The translations under genes were made by a program, and so were the position numbers. Below the pieces are notes generated by a model. The model saw only the letters and a program-made list of their open reading frames with translations, did no database searches and had not been told where the DNA came from. A DNA stretch of 15,897 nucleotides from Spirochaetia bacterium (GTDB taxonomy: Bacteria; Spirochaetota; Spirochaetia; Treponematales; Breznakiellaceae), in NCBI GenBank assembly GCA_025997655.1, contig BNUW01000050.1:1-15897 (forward strand), written 5' to 3'. Positions 1 through 6,765 of this stretch are shown piece after piece. Numbering within the stretch: the first letter of the stretch is position 1; the number at the start of each line of letters is the position of its first letter.

Positions 1-11
1 TAGAACAGGGG

Positions 12-1454
12 GTGAACCGGCTCATGCAGGAGGAGACGGAAAATATCCTCAATCATATAAACGCCGCGCTGCCCAAGGAACTTGCGGAGAGCCTTTCGCA
101 AAGCGGGGAACTGAAAGAAACGCTGCTCGGCTATTTTGAGCGGAATGTCCATGCCCTGGGTATACAGACCAAGGATCTGACGGAACTGCTGGAACAGGCG
201 GGCGGGGAAGAGAAGTTCAACACCGCCGAAGTAGAAAAGTCCCTGACGAATATGTACGGCCACCTCCGGGGTCATATCCAGCGGGGTATCATGGAACTGG
301 AAAATCAGACCAACACCCTGCTGCGGCAAAATACCGGGCAAGGCGCTTTTATCCGGGGTGATAAGGCGTATACGGTGGTAAAGAGCAGTTTCCGGGATAA
401 TCCTGAACGGCCGCAGACGGTAACGGACCTTAAACTGTGTCTCAATATTCCGGAATCGGAACTAGTCACCCCCATCTTCCACTACCAGGTGACGGCGGAA
501 TACCTCATCAAGGATATCCTTTCCAAAAACATTACCGATACGGTCGATAGGGAAATAGCAGCGCTGCGGGATGAGCGGCTGGACGAAGGGCTGGAGGAAC
601 TTACCGACGCGGAGATCCTCACCGGTAAGCTGCAAATCCTGGACCGCCTCAAAAATACTTCAGAAAACGACCTGCCGGACATCCGGGAAAACCTCGAGAA
701 GATTGTGGACAGTGAATATATCCGCGACCGGGGTTTCAACACTGCGGTGAATTCCCTTAGTACCATTCTGGACAACTCCCGCCTGGGCTTTCAGTGTATC
801 GAAAACTTTAAGAACGCCCGGGAACTGCGTATCCGCGAATACGACGACGCGGCGCCGGCGCCGGATGAACATTACCAAATACGGATGCGGTACTGCGACG
901 GCACCCAACTCCGGGAGGAATGTACCGCCTACGATATGCAGATGCAGAGCTTCGAGGCTGAGATCACAGACCTGCTTCTGCAGACCGGGGAGCGGGCCCG
1001 CAAAGGTCACCAGGAACCCTTCAGCTTTGTTAAGCCCGGTGAAACGGATGTGGAAAAAATGAACCCTACCTATGCCTACGAAAAGGAACGGATCACGGCG
1101 CGTATCAAGGGGATGCGGGAAATGATCCGGGGCATATACGGAAACTACCGGTATCCCCCGGAACGGCGCGCCCTGGAGGACCGGCTCAATTTTCTGGAAA
1201 AGGAATACACCCGTTTTGATTACGAAATTAACCCCTACCATTTACAGCCGGGCCTGGTACTTGATGTGGATGTCACTTCCATAAAGCGGAGGCGGATTAC
1301 CCTGGACGCCATGTCCCGGGCTCTCAACGAATTCCTGCAAAGCATATCCCGGGGCTTCCAGGACCCTGCCTTCTCCGAAGGGACATCCTCAGGCATCTCA
1401 AGCTTCGGCGGCCTTTTAAGCGGTGTTTCTGACAACGAGATCAAGGAAATATAA
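12..1454 (+). CDS. Hypothetical helical/coiled-coil-rich protein, possibly 5'-truncated by the window
   Basis: I do not recognise this 480-residue protein. It is charged, rich in Glu, Leu and Arg, and predicted by eye to be mostly helical, with heptad-like stretches around residues 160-270 and 330-410. It has no signal peptide or membrane segment, so it is probably cytoplasmic. The C-terminus (about 445-470) is Ser/Gly-rich and low in complexity. The GTG at 12 has no convincing ribosome binding site and the frame stays open to the window edge, so the true start may lie upstream; an ATG at 24 is another choice. The TAA stop at 1452-1454 overlaps the first bases of a palindromic repeat. Downstream genes are convergent, so this is the last gene of its transcript. 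A structural or filament-type role is conceivable, but nothing here proves it. Confidence 0.75.
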   Translation: MNRLMQEETENILNHINAALPKELAESLSQSGELKETLLGYFERNVHALGIQTKDLTELLEQAGGEEKFNTAEVEKSLTNMYGHLRGHIQRGIMELENQTNTLLRQNTGQGAFIRGDKAYTVVKSSFRDNPERPQTVTDLKLCLNIPESELVTPIFHYQVTAEYLIKDILSKNITDTVDREIAALRDERLDEGLEELTDAEILTGKLQILDRLKNTSENDLPDIRENLEKIVDSEYIRDRGFNTAVNSLSTILDNSRLGFQCIENFKNARELRIREYDDAAPAPDEHYQIRMRYCDGTQLREECTAYDMQMQSFEAEITDLLLQTGERARKGHQEPFSFVKPGETDVEKMNPTYAYEKERITARIKGMREMIRGIYGNYRYPPERRALEDRLNFLEKEYTRFDYEINPYHLQPGLVLDVDVTSIKRRRITLDAMSRALNEFLQSISRGFQDPAFSEGTSSGISSFGGLLSGVSDNEIKEI

Positions 1455-1569
1455 CCACAAAGGACACAAAGAACACGAAGGAAGAAAAAGAAAAGACGAT
1501 ATTCTTCTTACTTTGTGTCCGCGAACCGAAGGTTCGACGTGTCCCGGAACCCCTGGGTTCTTTGTGGTT
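1453..1569. repeat. Palindromic CACAAAG-type repeat, copy A, in a convergent gap
   Basis: The ends are perfect 10-bp inverted repeats: AACCACAAAG at 1453-1462 and CTTTGTGGTT at 1560-1569. Inside, GGACACAAAG (1462-1471) pairs with CTTTGTGTCC (1511-1520). The left arm carries CAC(A/G)AAG three times at a 9-bp step (1456, 1465, 1474). Two small hairpins sit in the right half: CGAACC/GGTTCG at 1522-1536 and GAACCC/GGGTTC at 1547-1560. The element fills nearly all the space between the stop of the upstream gene and that of the convergent DUF192 gene, so it could also act as a bidirectional transcription stop. It resembles the second copy at 2061-2166 in its terminal AACCAC and CACRAA units. No protein is encoded. 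Confidence 0.75.
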
Positions 1570-1582
1570 GATATTCTTCTCT

Positions 1583-2059
1583 TTATTCTGTCGGCAATTC
1601 CGGCCCCAGCACATCCCCCGCCCTAATCCCCATCCGGGCAAACCAGCCCTGGGGAACTTCCAGGGCGTAGCGGGCAGAACGGCTCGACTGGATCGCTAAA
1701 AGACTTTGGGGTTCCATGTCGTGGATTTCCAGGATGCGCCCGTCATAGGCGATATAAGCGATGGATAGGGGAATAAGGGTGTCCTTCATCCAGAAACTCA
1801 GGATGCGGTCCCGTTCAAACACAAAGAGCATCCCCTCCCCATCTGCAAGGAATTGCCGCCCCATGAGTCCCCGCTCCCGCTGCTCATCGGTGCGGGCTAT
1901 CTCCGCCGTGATGGGCGTTTCGACGCCCTCCCCCCCGCTGATACGCAGTTCCCCGGTAACAAGCCGGGGCTGGGGTTTGGCGTCCCCGCCGGCACAGGCG
2001 CCGTTTACAAAGGCCATGAGGATCGCACAGAAGAAGAATTTACCACTAAGGCGTTTCAT
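1583..2059 (-). CDS. DUF192 family lipoprotein
   Basis: The 158-residue product fits the DUF192 (COG1430) family, small exported proteins of unsettled function. Family-like segments are the ARTDEQRERGLMGRQ stretch, the GMLFVFE segment, FWMKDTLIPLSIAYI, and the C-terminal ALEVPQGWF with IRAGD. I chose the ATG at 2059 because it gives a short Lys/Arg N-terminus, a hydrophobic core and a lipobox-like VNGAC near residue 22, pointing to a membrane-anchored lipoprotein. Reading further upstream in the same frame only translates the repeat at 2061-2166. The gene is the third of a minus-strand group after the regulator and a secreted protein, separated from the latter by that repeat. The weak GGAAC upstream of the ATG comes from the repeat arm itself. 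Confidence 0.85.
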   Translation of the reverse strand: MKRLSGKFFFCAILMAFVNGACAGGDAKPQPRLVTGELRISGGEGVETPITAEIARTDEQRERGLMGRQFLADGEGMLFVFERDRILSFWMKDTLIPLSIAYIAYDGRILEIHDMEPQSLLAIQSSRSARYALEVPQGWFARMGIRAGDVLGPELPTE

Positions 2060-2060
2060 C

Positions 2061-2166
2061 TGAGCCAGTTCCAAAATGCAAGACCAACCACGAATTACAG
2101 ATTCTTCTATTATTTGTGTTGATTCGTGCCTATTTGTGGTTAAATTCTTATTTTGGAACTGGCTCA
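2061..2166. repeat. Palindromic repeat, copy B, with 17-bp perfect inverted ends
   Basis: TGAGCCAGTTCCAAAAT at 2061-2077 is the exact reverse complement of 2150-2166. Nested inside are AACCACGAAT (2086-2095) and, on the right, three ATTYGTG units at an exact 10-bp step (2112, 2122, 2132), ending in ATTTGTGGTT. Read on the minus strand, the core starts AACCACAAATAGGCACGAAT, clearly related to copy A at 1453-1569. The element begins 1 bp from the start codon of the DUF192 gene and ends 1 bp from the stop codon of the preceding gene, so it is the entire intergenic region. It may act as an attenuator or mRNA-stabilising hairpin between the two genes. Confidence 0.85.
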
Positions 2167-2167
2167 T

Positions 2168-2746
2168 CTAAAAGCCGTCCAGAAATTCATTGCGGGCAAG
2201 CAGTTCCCGGGAGCCATCCGCCGAGGAGCCCTGGGCCATGTTCGTAAAGCTGTTTTTGTCGATATACTTCACCGTCAGGGGGCGTTCAATGGAGACCCTG
2301 GTGTCTTCGGTTTCCCATACCGCTTCCCGGGGGCTCAGGGAAGTGGGTTCCCCGTACCGCGTAACAAAGGTGGTAAACACCGAATAGTGATCCACCAGCG
2401 TGGTGTTCAGGGTAAAGGACATGATAAAAACTTCCCCGGCCCGGAGCTGAAAAAAAGCCCGGCGGATAAAGTCCCGGCCCTGGGTTTCCACCAGGGTTTG
2501 CTCCGGGGCGGAAGGTACCAGGGAAACATCCCGGTCTTCCCGGAAATTAAAGGACGCATCATCCCGGAGGTATCCCTTGAGCGTTTCAAGGCCGATGCCT
2601 AAGAATATGTTATGGAAACTGCGGGGCAAGGCAGCCGCTTCTGCGGCTTCATCCTGGGGATACACAAAACCCGGCGGTAAAAGGAAACAGAGGAGGAGGA
2701 CTAAGGTCCTTAGGGGAAAACAGGGGTATCGCTTCATTATTGTCAT
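2168..2746 (-). CDS. Secreted hypothetical protein
   Basis: This is a protein of about 190 residues that I do not recognise. The N-terminus has basic residues (KRYP) followed by a hydrophobic stretch (PLRTLVLLLCFLLPPGFVY) and a likely signal peptidase I site near YPQDE, so it should reach the periplasm or outer surface. The mature part reads as a compact alpha/beta domain with motifs such as FLGIGLETLKGYL and TTFVTRYGEPTSLSP. The latter is typical of small exported proteins that compare two values, but it is not diagnostic. Starts are ambiguous: ATG at 2746 or 2737, or TTG at 2755, none with a good ribosome binding site. It follows the cyclic-nucleotide-type regulator by about 33 bp, so the two are probably co-transcribed. 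Confidence 0.75.
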   Translation of the reverse strand: MTIMKRYPCFPLRTLVLLLCFLLPPGFVYPQDEAAEAAALPRSFHNIFLGIGLETLKGYLRDDASFNFREDRDVSLVPSAPEQTLVETQGRDFIRRAFFQLRAGEVFIMSFTLNTTLVDHYSVFTTFVTRYGEPTSLSPREAVWETEDTRVSIERPLTVKYIDKNSFTNMAQGSSADGSRELLARNEFLDGF

Positions 2747-2779
2747 TATCGGCAAAACGGGGATTAAAGCTAAAGGGCA

Positions 2780-3991
2780 TTACTGAGATTTACGAACCGG
2801 GCGGCTGTTTAAGGAGGCTTGCTTGACAATGTCCTGGATATCAAGGGCGAGTATCTTTTCATCCACTATCTGGATGGTGCGGTTTTCCATGATCTTCCGC
2901 ATCATCAGGGCGCCTTCATCCGGGCTAAGCCCGACCATGTTTATCAATTCCTTAAGCCCAAAGTCAAAACTATGGGATTTTTCGGTTTCCATGTTCACCC
3001 GGCTCTTTTCAAGCTGGAGCAGCAGGGCATCATAAATGCGTCCCAAGGGGTTTTCGATCAGGGTATTGGCGAGCTGTTTATAGGCCAGCCAGATCCGTTC
3101 CGCGAGCAGGACCGTAAGCCGGGCGATAATCTGGGGCTGGGTGGCAGCCATACGGGCAAAATTGGCCTTACTTACCGTGAGAAGCACCGAATCTTCGTAT
3201 GCCAGGGCGCAGGCCGTGCGGGGTTTGGATTCCAGCAGGGCCATTTCTCCAAAAATATCCCCCGGTTTCAGGACCGCCAGGAGGATTTCGTTGTTCCCGG
3301 CGATCTTGGCAATCTTCACGGCCCCCGACTGGATGATGTACAACTCATTCCCGGGCTCCCCTTCCGCAAAAATCATCGTATCCCTGGCATATTTCCGGGA
3401 GGATTCCCCGGGCTTCACTTCCTGCTTGGCCGCTTTGACGAAGGGTGCGATCTTCACCATCCGCTGCCGGGCCGGCTGGGAATATTCACCCTGGGGGCAA
3501 AGCTCAAGGTACCGGGAATAGACATAATGGGCATGATTGTACTGGTCGGTATTGGCATAGTATTCCCCCACATTAAACAGGTGGGAAACGCCATTTTCGG
3601 TACTATTTTTCAGAGCCAGCGTGGAAAGGGCTTCGTCCAAATAGCGCATTCTTTGGGAAAACTGGAGGATTATCTTCATCGCCACGGCGTTATTTTGCTG
3701 AATCAGGGCGCTGTATTGGTCCTTTTGCACCGAAATCAAAGTAACATCACTTACTGCTTGAGCGGTTTCGATATGACTATGGGAGGACATGGTGGACACC
3801 ACGGCAAAGAAATCCCCGGGGCCCAATATATTGCCCCCCTCCTCGGCCACCACCTCCACTTCCTTGGAAATCCGCACCTGCCCTTCCCGAATGATAAAAA
3901 ACCGGTCGGCGTTTTGCTTTCCCTCCAACACAATGTATGAGTCTTTTTTTAATTTTACAAAACTAAGCTGCAACGGTGCATTTGAAGCCAT
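2780..3991 (-). CDS. Double cyclic-nucleotide-binding-domain (Crp/Fnr-like) protein
   Basis: The 403-residue product has two cyclic-nucleotide-binding folds. The first (about 12-115) is degenerate: its phosphate-binding cassette reads GPGDFFAVVS and lacks the GE...R signature. A TPR-like segment follows (about 138-170, GEYYANTDQYNHAHYVYSRYL). The second (about 200-305) has an intact cassette, FGEMALLESKPRTA at 247-260, so it could bind cAMP or c-di-nucleotide. The C-terminal 75 residues (LKELINMVGLSPDEG...ILALDIQDI) resemble a weakened Crp-type winged helix, so DNA binding is possible but unproven. The ATG at 3991 is the only start after the in-frame TGA upstream, and there is no Shine-Dalgarno; see the promoter at 4000-4028. 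The gene heads the minus-strand group with the secreted protein and the DUF192 lipoprotein. Confidence 0.9.
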   Translation of the reverse strand: MASNAPLQLSFVKLKKDSYIVLEGKQNADRFFIIREGQVRISKEVEVVAEEGGNILGPGDFFAVVSTMSSHSHIETAQAVSDVTLISVQKDQYSALIQQNNAVAMKIILQFSQRMRYLDEALSTLALKNSTENGVSHLFNVGEYYANTDQYNHAHYVYSRYLELCPQGEYSQPARQRMVKIAPFVKAAKQEVKPGESSRKYARDTMIFAEGEPGNELYIIQSGAVKIAKIAGNNEILLAVLKPGDIFGEMALLESKPRTACALAYEDSVLLTVSKANFARMAATQPQIIARLTVLLAERIWLAYKQLANTLIENPLGRIYDALLLQLEKSRVNMETEKSHSFDFGLKELINMVGLSPDEGALMMRKIMENRTIQIVDEKILALDIQDIVKQASLNSRPVRKSQ

Positions 3992-3999
3992 TTCTACAG

Positions 4000-4028
4000 A
4001 GTATAGGAAGCTCCGCCGGACTTGTCAA
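4000..4028 (-). promoter_or_regulatory. Sigma-70-type promoter of the Crp-like gene, giving a probable leaderless mRNA
   Basis: On the minus strand TTGACA (4028-4023) is followed by 17 bp and TATACT (4005-4000). The -35 is perfect and the -10 matches 5 of 6. The ATG at 3991 starts only 8 nt further on. With the usual spacing transcription would begin near 3993, leaving about two untranslated bases. Confidence 0.75.
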
Positions 4029-4037
4029 TGCGGTAGG

Positions 4038-4070
4038 CATACCTCCTTTCGTGTATGATTTTTTATACAC
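4038..4070 (-). promoter_or_regulatory. Orphan perfect Shine-Dalgarno next to a hairpin
   Basis: On the minus strand, an inverted repeat (GTGTAT/ATACAC, 4051-4056 and 4065-4070) is followed by GAAAGGAGG (4050-4042) and, one base later, an ATG at 4040. That ATG opens only about 25 codons and the spacing is too short for normal initiation. It lies just upstream of the regulator promoter. It may be the leftover 5' end of a lost gene, or part of a longer regulatory transcript. The rest of 4071-4200 is AT-rich and I see nothing else in it. Confidence 0.35.
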
Positions 4071-4201
4071 TATCCAGAATTGGGCATATTGTTGTTTTAG
4101 CTGACATATCTATTCAATATTTGTTGTGCTTTCATCTAATGTTCTTAAACAAATTTTAGCCACTATTGTACATAGACGTGAAAAATTTACGGAAGCCAAG
4201 C

Positions 4202-4252
4202 CGCTATTGCAGCGTCAGACCTTCGGTCTGCGCGTAAACTGTAGTTATGCGC
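4202..4252. terminator. Stacked hairpins just downstream of the RES gene
   Basis: Three small inverted repeats lie in a row: CGCT/AGCG (4202-4214), CAGACC/GGTCTG around a TTC loop (4216-4230) flanked by GCG/CGC, and GCGC...GCGC (about 4230-4252). They begin within 10 bp of the RES stop codon and could end its transcript, but there is no T-run, so a classic intrinsic terminator is not shown. The GC content contrasts with the AT-rich flanks. Confidence 0.4.
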
Positions 4253-4258
4253 CGTTGT

Positions 4259-5413
4259 TTAGTTACGACTAATTCCATATTTTTCATCAAAATCATCATT
4301 ATCAAATGAAATCGGGCAATCATATGTTTTACGTTCGTCATCACAATCATCATATTTATATGAGACTTGTTTAATTTTTACCATAAACTCAGAATCATTT
4401 ACAATGGATGCTTTTTTATTATCAAATACCAGGTAATTTATACCGTCAGTTATTGCACTATTATATACTATCCCATCAAAATTCTCCTTTCGTATTCTTT
4501 CAGATAAATATTGTGTTATTAAATATTTATTCTGCATCTGAGGCTCAATTGGCTCGGAAAGCCGTTTAGCAACTGTATAATAAAAATAATATGAATTATG
4601 TCCCAAATCAAAATATTTATCATCAATGCTTTCTTTTCTTAAATCAATCATTCGCAATTCAAAAGTATTACTTATTATTGCAATAGAACAGATATTTCCC
4701 GGGGATGGTTTAATCTCTGAAATAGCAGTATCCCTATTATTAGCCATGTACAAATGTGATATACCATGTCTATTAAGCCGACCAGAAGTACACAACATCG
4801 GCGGCGGCGCCAGCATTTCATCTTTGACATAGGGAAAACTGAAAATTCTCTCTAAATCATCACACCATCCATTTACCTTATTGCATCCGAGTCTTGCTCT
4901 ATAGAAATGTTGATCGGGGTTTATTTTATACTCTAGCATGGACAATGATTTGAAATGATCAATGCCTGGATTTACATCGTAATAATTATCTTTTTCCAAA
5001 AGATCTTCAATCATTAGCCAATCAGAATGAATAGCATCGTCATCTGACATTGGTCGTAATAAATGCATATCCGAGTATTTGCCATTTTCAGATAAAAAGC
5101 AAGAATCAAAACCCGTTTCCATTTCAAATTCTTTAATTATTTCTTCTGAGTGATTAGACATATTTAACATTTTGGACAAAATTGCTAAGAAGCCATTATT
5201 CATTATTACCCCAGAAAACATAGCTGATGATTTTCTACTATACTCACTAAAACTATACTGTTTCATAATATCGGTTGCTATGCATCTAATAGTTTCATGA
5301 GTTATTTCTTGTGTGATTTTTTGAATTCCACAAAAATCACATTTCATTAATTGCTTATTACTTAGATGCTTTACTATATCTTTATCCTTAACACAATCAT
5401 CACAAATAAACAT
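4259..5413 (-). CDS. Zinc-ribbon and RES domain protein (predicted NAD-degrading toxin/defence effector)
   Basis: The 384-residue product starts with a zinc-ribbon-like cluster (C4, C7, C25, C28), followed by a helical region (about 35-160) that matches the N-terminal extension seen in HEPN/RES-NTD1-type proteins. The RES domain spans about 168-345: FYRAR with R172, PPP at 203-205, GRLNRHG at 211-217, LYMAN with Y222, TAISE with E233, and GIVYNS at 314-319. Arg, Tyr and Glu are the residues expected for RES NAD+ phosphorylase toxins such as MbcT. Most RES toxins pair with an Xre-type antitoxin; none is visible on either side. The ATG at 5413 has a good AAGGAAGG site 5 nt upstream. Base composition is much more AT-rich than that of all neighbours, which suggests transfer. 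The acidic tail (355-378) is unusual. The domain call is firm; the biological role is inference. Confidence 0.85.
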   Translation of the reverse strand: MFICDDCVKDKDIVKHLSNKQLMKCDFCGIQKITQEITHETIRCIATDIMKQYSFSEYSRKSSAMFSGVIMNNGFLAILSKMLNMSNHSEEIIKEFEMETGFDSCFLSENGKYSDMHLLRPMSDDDAIHSDWLMIEDLLEKDNYYDVNPGIDHFKSLSMLEYKINPDQHFYRARLGCNKVNGWCDDLERIFSFPYVKDEMLAPPPMLCTSGRLNRHGISHLYMANNRDTAISEIKPSPGNICSIAIISNTFELRMIDLRKESIDDKYFDLGHNSYYFYYTVAKRLSEPIEPQMQNKYLITQYLSERIRKENFDGIVYNSAITDGINYLVFDNKKASIVNDSEFMVKIKQVSYKYDDCDDERKTYDCPISFDNDDFDEKYGISRN

Positions 5414-5418
5414 AGTAA

Positions 5419-5439
5419 CCTTCCTTTGTTAGAATTATA
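5419..5439 (-). promoter_or_regulatory. -10 box and ribosome binding site of the RES gene
   Basis: On the minus strand a perfect TATAAT (5439-5434) lies about 20 bp before the ATG, with AAAGGAAGG at 5427-5419. No good -35 is seen at 16-18 bp (the best is TTATGA). The predicted transcript would start almost at the ribosome binding site, so another start further upstream is possible. Confidence 0.45.
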
Positions 5440-5509
5440 TATGGAAAATCCACCGTCATAATGAAACGTCCTATCCCAAATGGGTGACCGCCGTCTTTTT
5501 AGTCCTCTA

Positions 5510-5538
5510 TTGACAATCCGGGGCTTGGATTCTACACT
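5510..5538 (+). promoter_or_regulatory. Sigma-70-type promoter of the pot operon
   Basis: TTGACA (5510-5515), a 17-bp spacer, then TACACT (5533-5538). It points at potA about 60 bp downstream. The predicted leader contains an inverted repeat, ATAGTT-TGTC-AACTAT (5561-5576), which could be an operator or a small hairpin. The intergenic region is shared with the divergent RES gene. Confidence 0.7.
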
Positions 5539-5598
5539 TTATATAGCCTACTATTTTTGTATAGTTTGTCAACTATTATTGTATGCATAAGGGACATT

Positions 5599-6738
5599 GT
5601 GAACGAACAGGAATCTGCGCAGGAAGTGCTGCGTTTAGAGGGGATTGAAAAGAGTTTCGGACGCGGGAAGCGGACGCCGGTTTTGCGGGGGCTGGACCTT
5701 TCCGTGCGAACCGGGGAGTTCATCACCCTCCTGGGGGCTTCGGGCTGCGGGAAGACGACGACCCTGCGGATCATCGCGGGGCTGGAAAAGGCGGATGCGG
5801 GCAGGGTGTTTCTTGCCGGGGCGGATGTGGGAAGCCTGACGCCTGATAAGCGGGACGTGAACATGGTGTTCCAGAACTATGCGCTGTTCCCTCACATGAA
5901 CGTGGCGGCGAATATCGGCTATAGTCTGCGGTTAAAACGCCGGTCCAAGGCGGATATACAACGGACGGTGGGCGAGGTTTTGGCAATGGTCCAGCTTTCG
6001 GGGTTTGAGGGGCGGCTGCCCGCAGAGCTTTCCGGGGGGGAGCGGCAGCGGGTGGCGGTGGCCCGGGCCTTGGTAAACCGGCCTAAGGTCCTGCTTTTGG
6101 ATGAGCCCCTGGGCGCCCTGGATTTGCAGCTACGGCGGCAGATGCAGTTGGAACTGAAACGGCTTCAAAAGCAATTGGGGATTACCTTCATCTATATAAC
6201 CCACGATCAGGAAGAGGCGCTCACCATGTCGGACCGGATTGCGGTGATGCGGGATGGCCGGTTTGAACAGATCGGGTCTGCGCCGGAGGTGTACGACCAG
6301 CCTAAGACGAGTTATGTGGCGCAGTTTGTGGGAAGCGCCAATATATTGAAGGGAACCGTTTGTGCGGGGGGAGATCCCCTGGTGTTTGAGCATCCTGCGG
6401 GGCGTGTCCGGGTGCAAAACCGGGGGATAGGGGTTGAGCCGGGGGAAAAGCTGACGGTGGCGGTGCGCTCGGAGTATCTGATCCTGTCAACGGAGAATCG
6501 GGATGGCGAAGAAGGGCTTGCGGCAACGGTTACGGAGAAAAGTTTTGCGGGGGGGCAGCTCAGGATTACGGTGGCGCTGGCGGGGGATGAGGAGACGGGG
6601 ATCCGGGAGACGCTGGTGGCAAGCCGGCATGGGATAGATTCGTCGCTAAAAGGCGGGGAAAAAGTGCGGGTGAACTGGGCGGAAGCGGCGCAGGCTGTTA
6701 TTGTGGATCGGGAGAAAGGGTTTTCCTCAAGCAGTTAG
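5599..6738 (+). CDS. potA: Polyamine (spermidine/putrescine) ABC transporter ATP-binding protein PotA
   Basis: This is the cytoplasmic ATPase that drives polyamine import with PotB, PotC and PotD. Counting from the GTG at 5599: Walker A GASGCGKTT at about 46-54, Q-loop Gln near 92 (VFQNYALFPHM), signature LSGGERQ at about 144-150, Walker B VLLLDEP at about 164-170, and switch His near 202 (ITHDQEEAL). The last third (about 245-379) is the TOBE-type regulatory domain of the sugar/polyamine/sulfate ATPase class. Length (379) fits PotA. The GTG is preceded by AAGGG at 5 nt; the frame stays open further upstream to a TTG at 5557, but that part is AT-rich and lies in the leader. The family includes sulfate and iron relatives; the neighbouring permeases and PotD-like protein favour polyamines. 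Confidence 0.93.
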   Translation: MNEQESAQEVLRLEGIEKSFGRGKRTPVLRGLDLSVRTGEFITLLGASGCGKTTTLRIIAGLEKADAGRVFLAGADVGSLTPDKRDVNMVFQNYALFPHMNVAANIGYSLRLKRRSKADIQRTVGEVLAMVQLSGFEGRLPAELSGGERQRVAVARALVNRPKVLLLDEPLGALDLQLRRQMQLELKRLQKQLGITFIYITHDQEEALTMSDRIAVMRDGRFEQIGSAPEVYDQPKTSYVAQFVGSANILKGTVCAGGDPLVFEHPAGRVRVQNRGIGVEPGEKLTVAVRSEYLILSTENRDGEEGLAATVTEKSFAGGQLRITVALAGDEETGIRETLVASRHGIDSSLKGGEKVRVNWAEAAQAVIVDREKGFSSSS

Positions 6739-6765
6739 TATATACTATAGAAAGGAGTAAACACC

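Noticed and set aside
660..1241. Long minus-strand reading frame within the first gene
   Set aside because: It is a shadow of the plus-strand gene, with no family features or ribosome binding site.
2060..2167. Upstream extension of the DUF192 gene to 2167
   Set aside because: The extra 36 residues translate the palindromic repeat and would bury the lipoprotein signal.
2819..3940. 373-codon plus-strand frame opposite the Crp-like gene
   Set aside because: The opposite strand encodes clear cyclic-nucleotide-binding motifs; this frame is rich in Gly/His/Phe as expected of an antisense shadow.
4195..4262. Integron attC site downstream of the AT-rich RES gene (gene-cassette idea)
   Set aside because: The hairpins and GTTATGC are suggestive, but I could not place paired RYYYAAC and GTTRRRY core sites in either orientation, and there is no second cassette or integrase in the window.
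5557..5598. TTG start at 5557 for PotA
   Set aside because: It would place an AT-rich, non-conserved N-terminal extension in the leader next to an inverted repeat; GTG at 5599 has a good AAGGG site and fits family length.
6736..6765. Internal promoter before the aspartic protease (TATACT at 6742)
   Set aside because: No -35 at 16-18 bp; the sequence is a symmetric palindrome at the potA stop and does not need to be a promoter.
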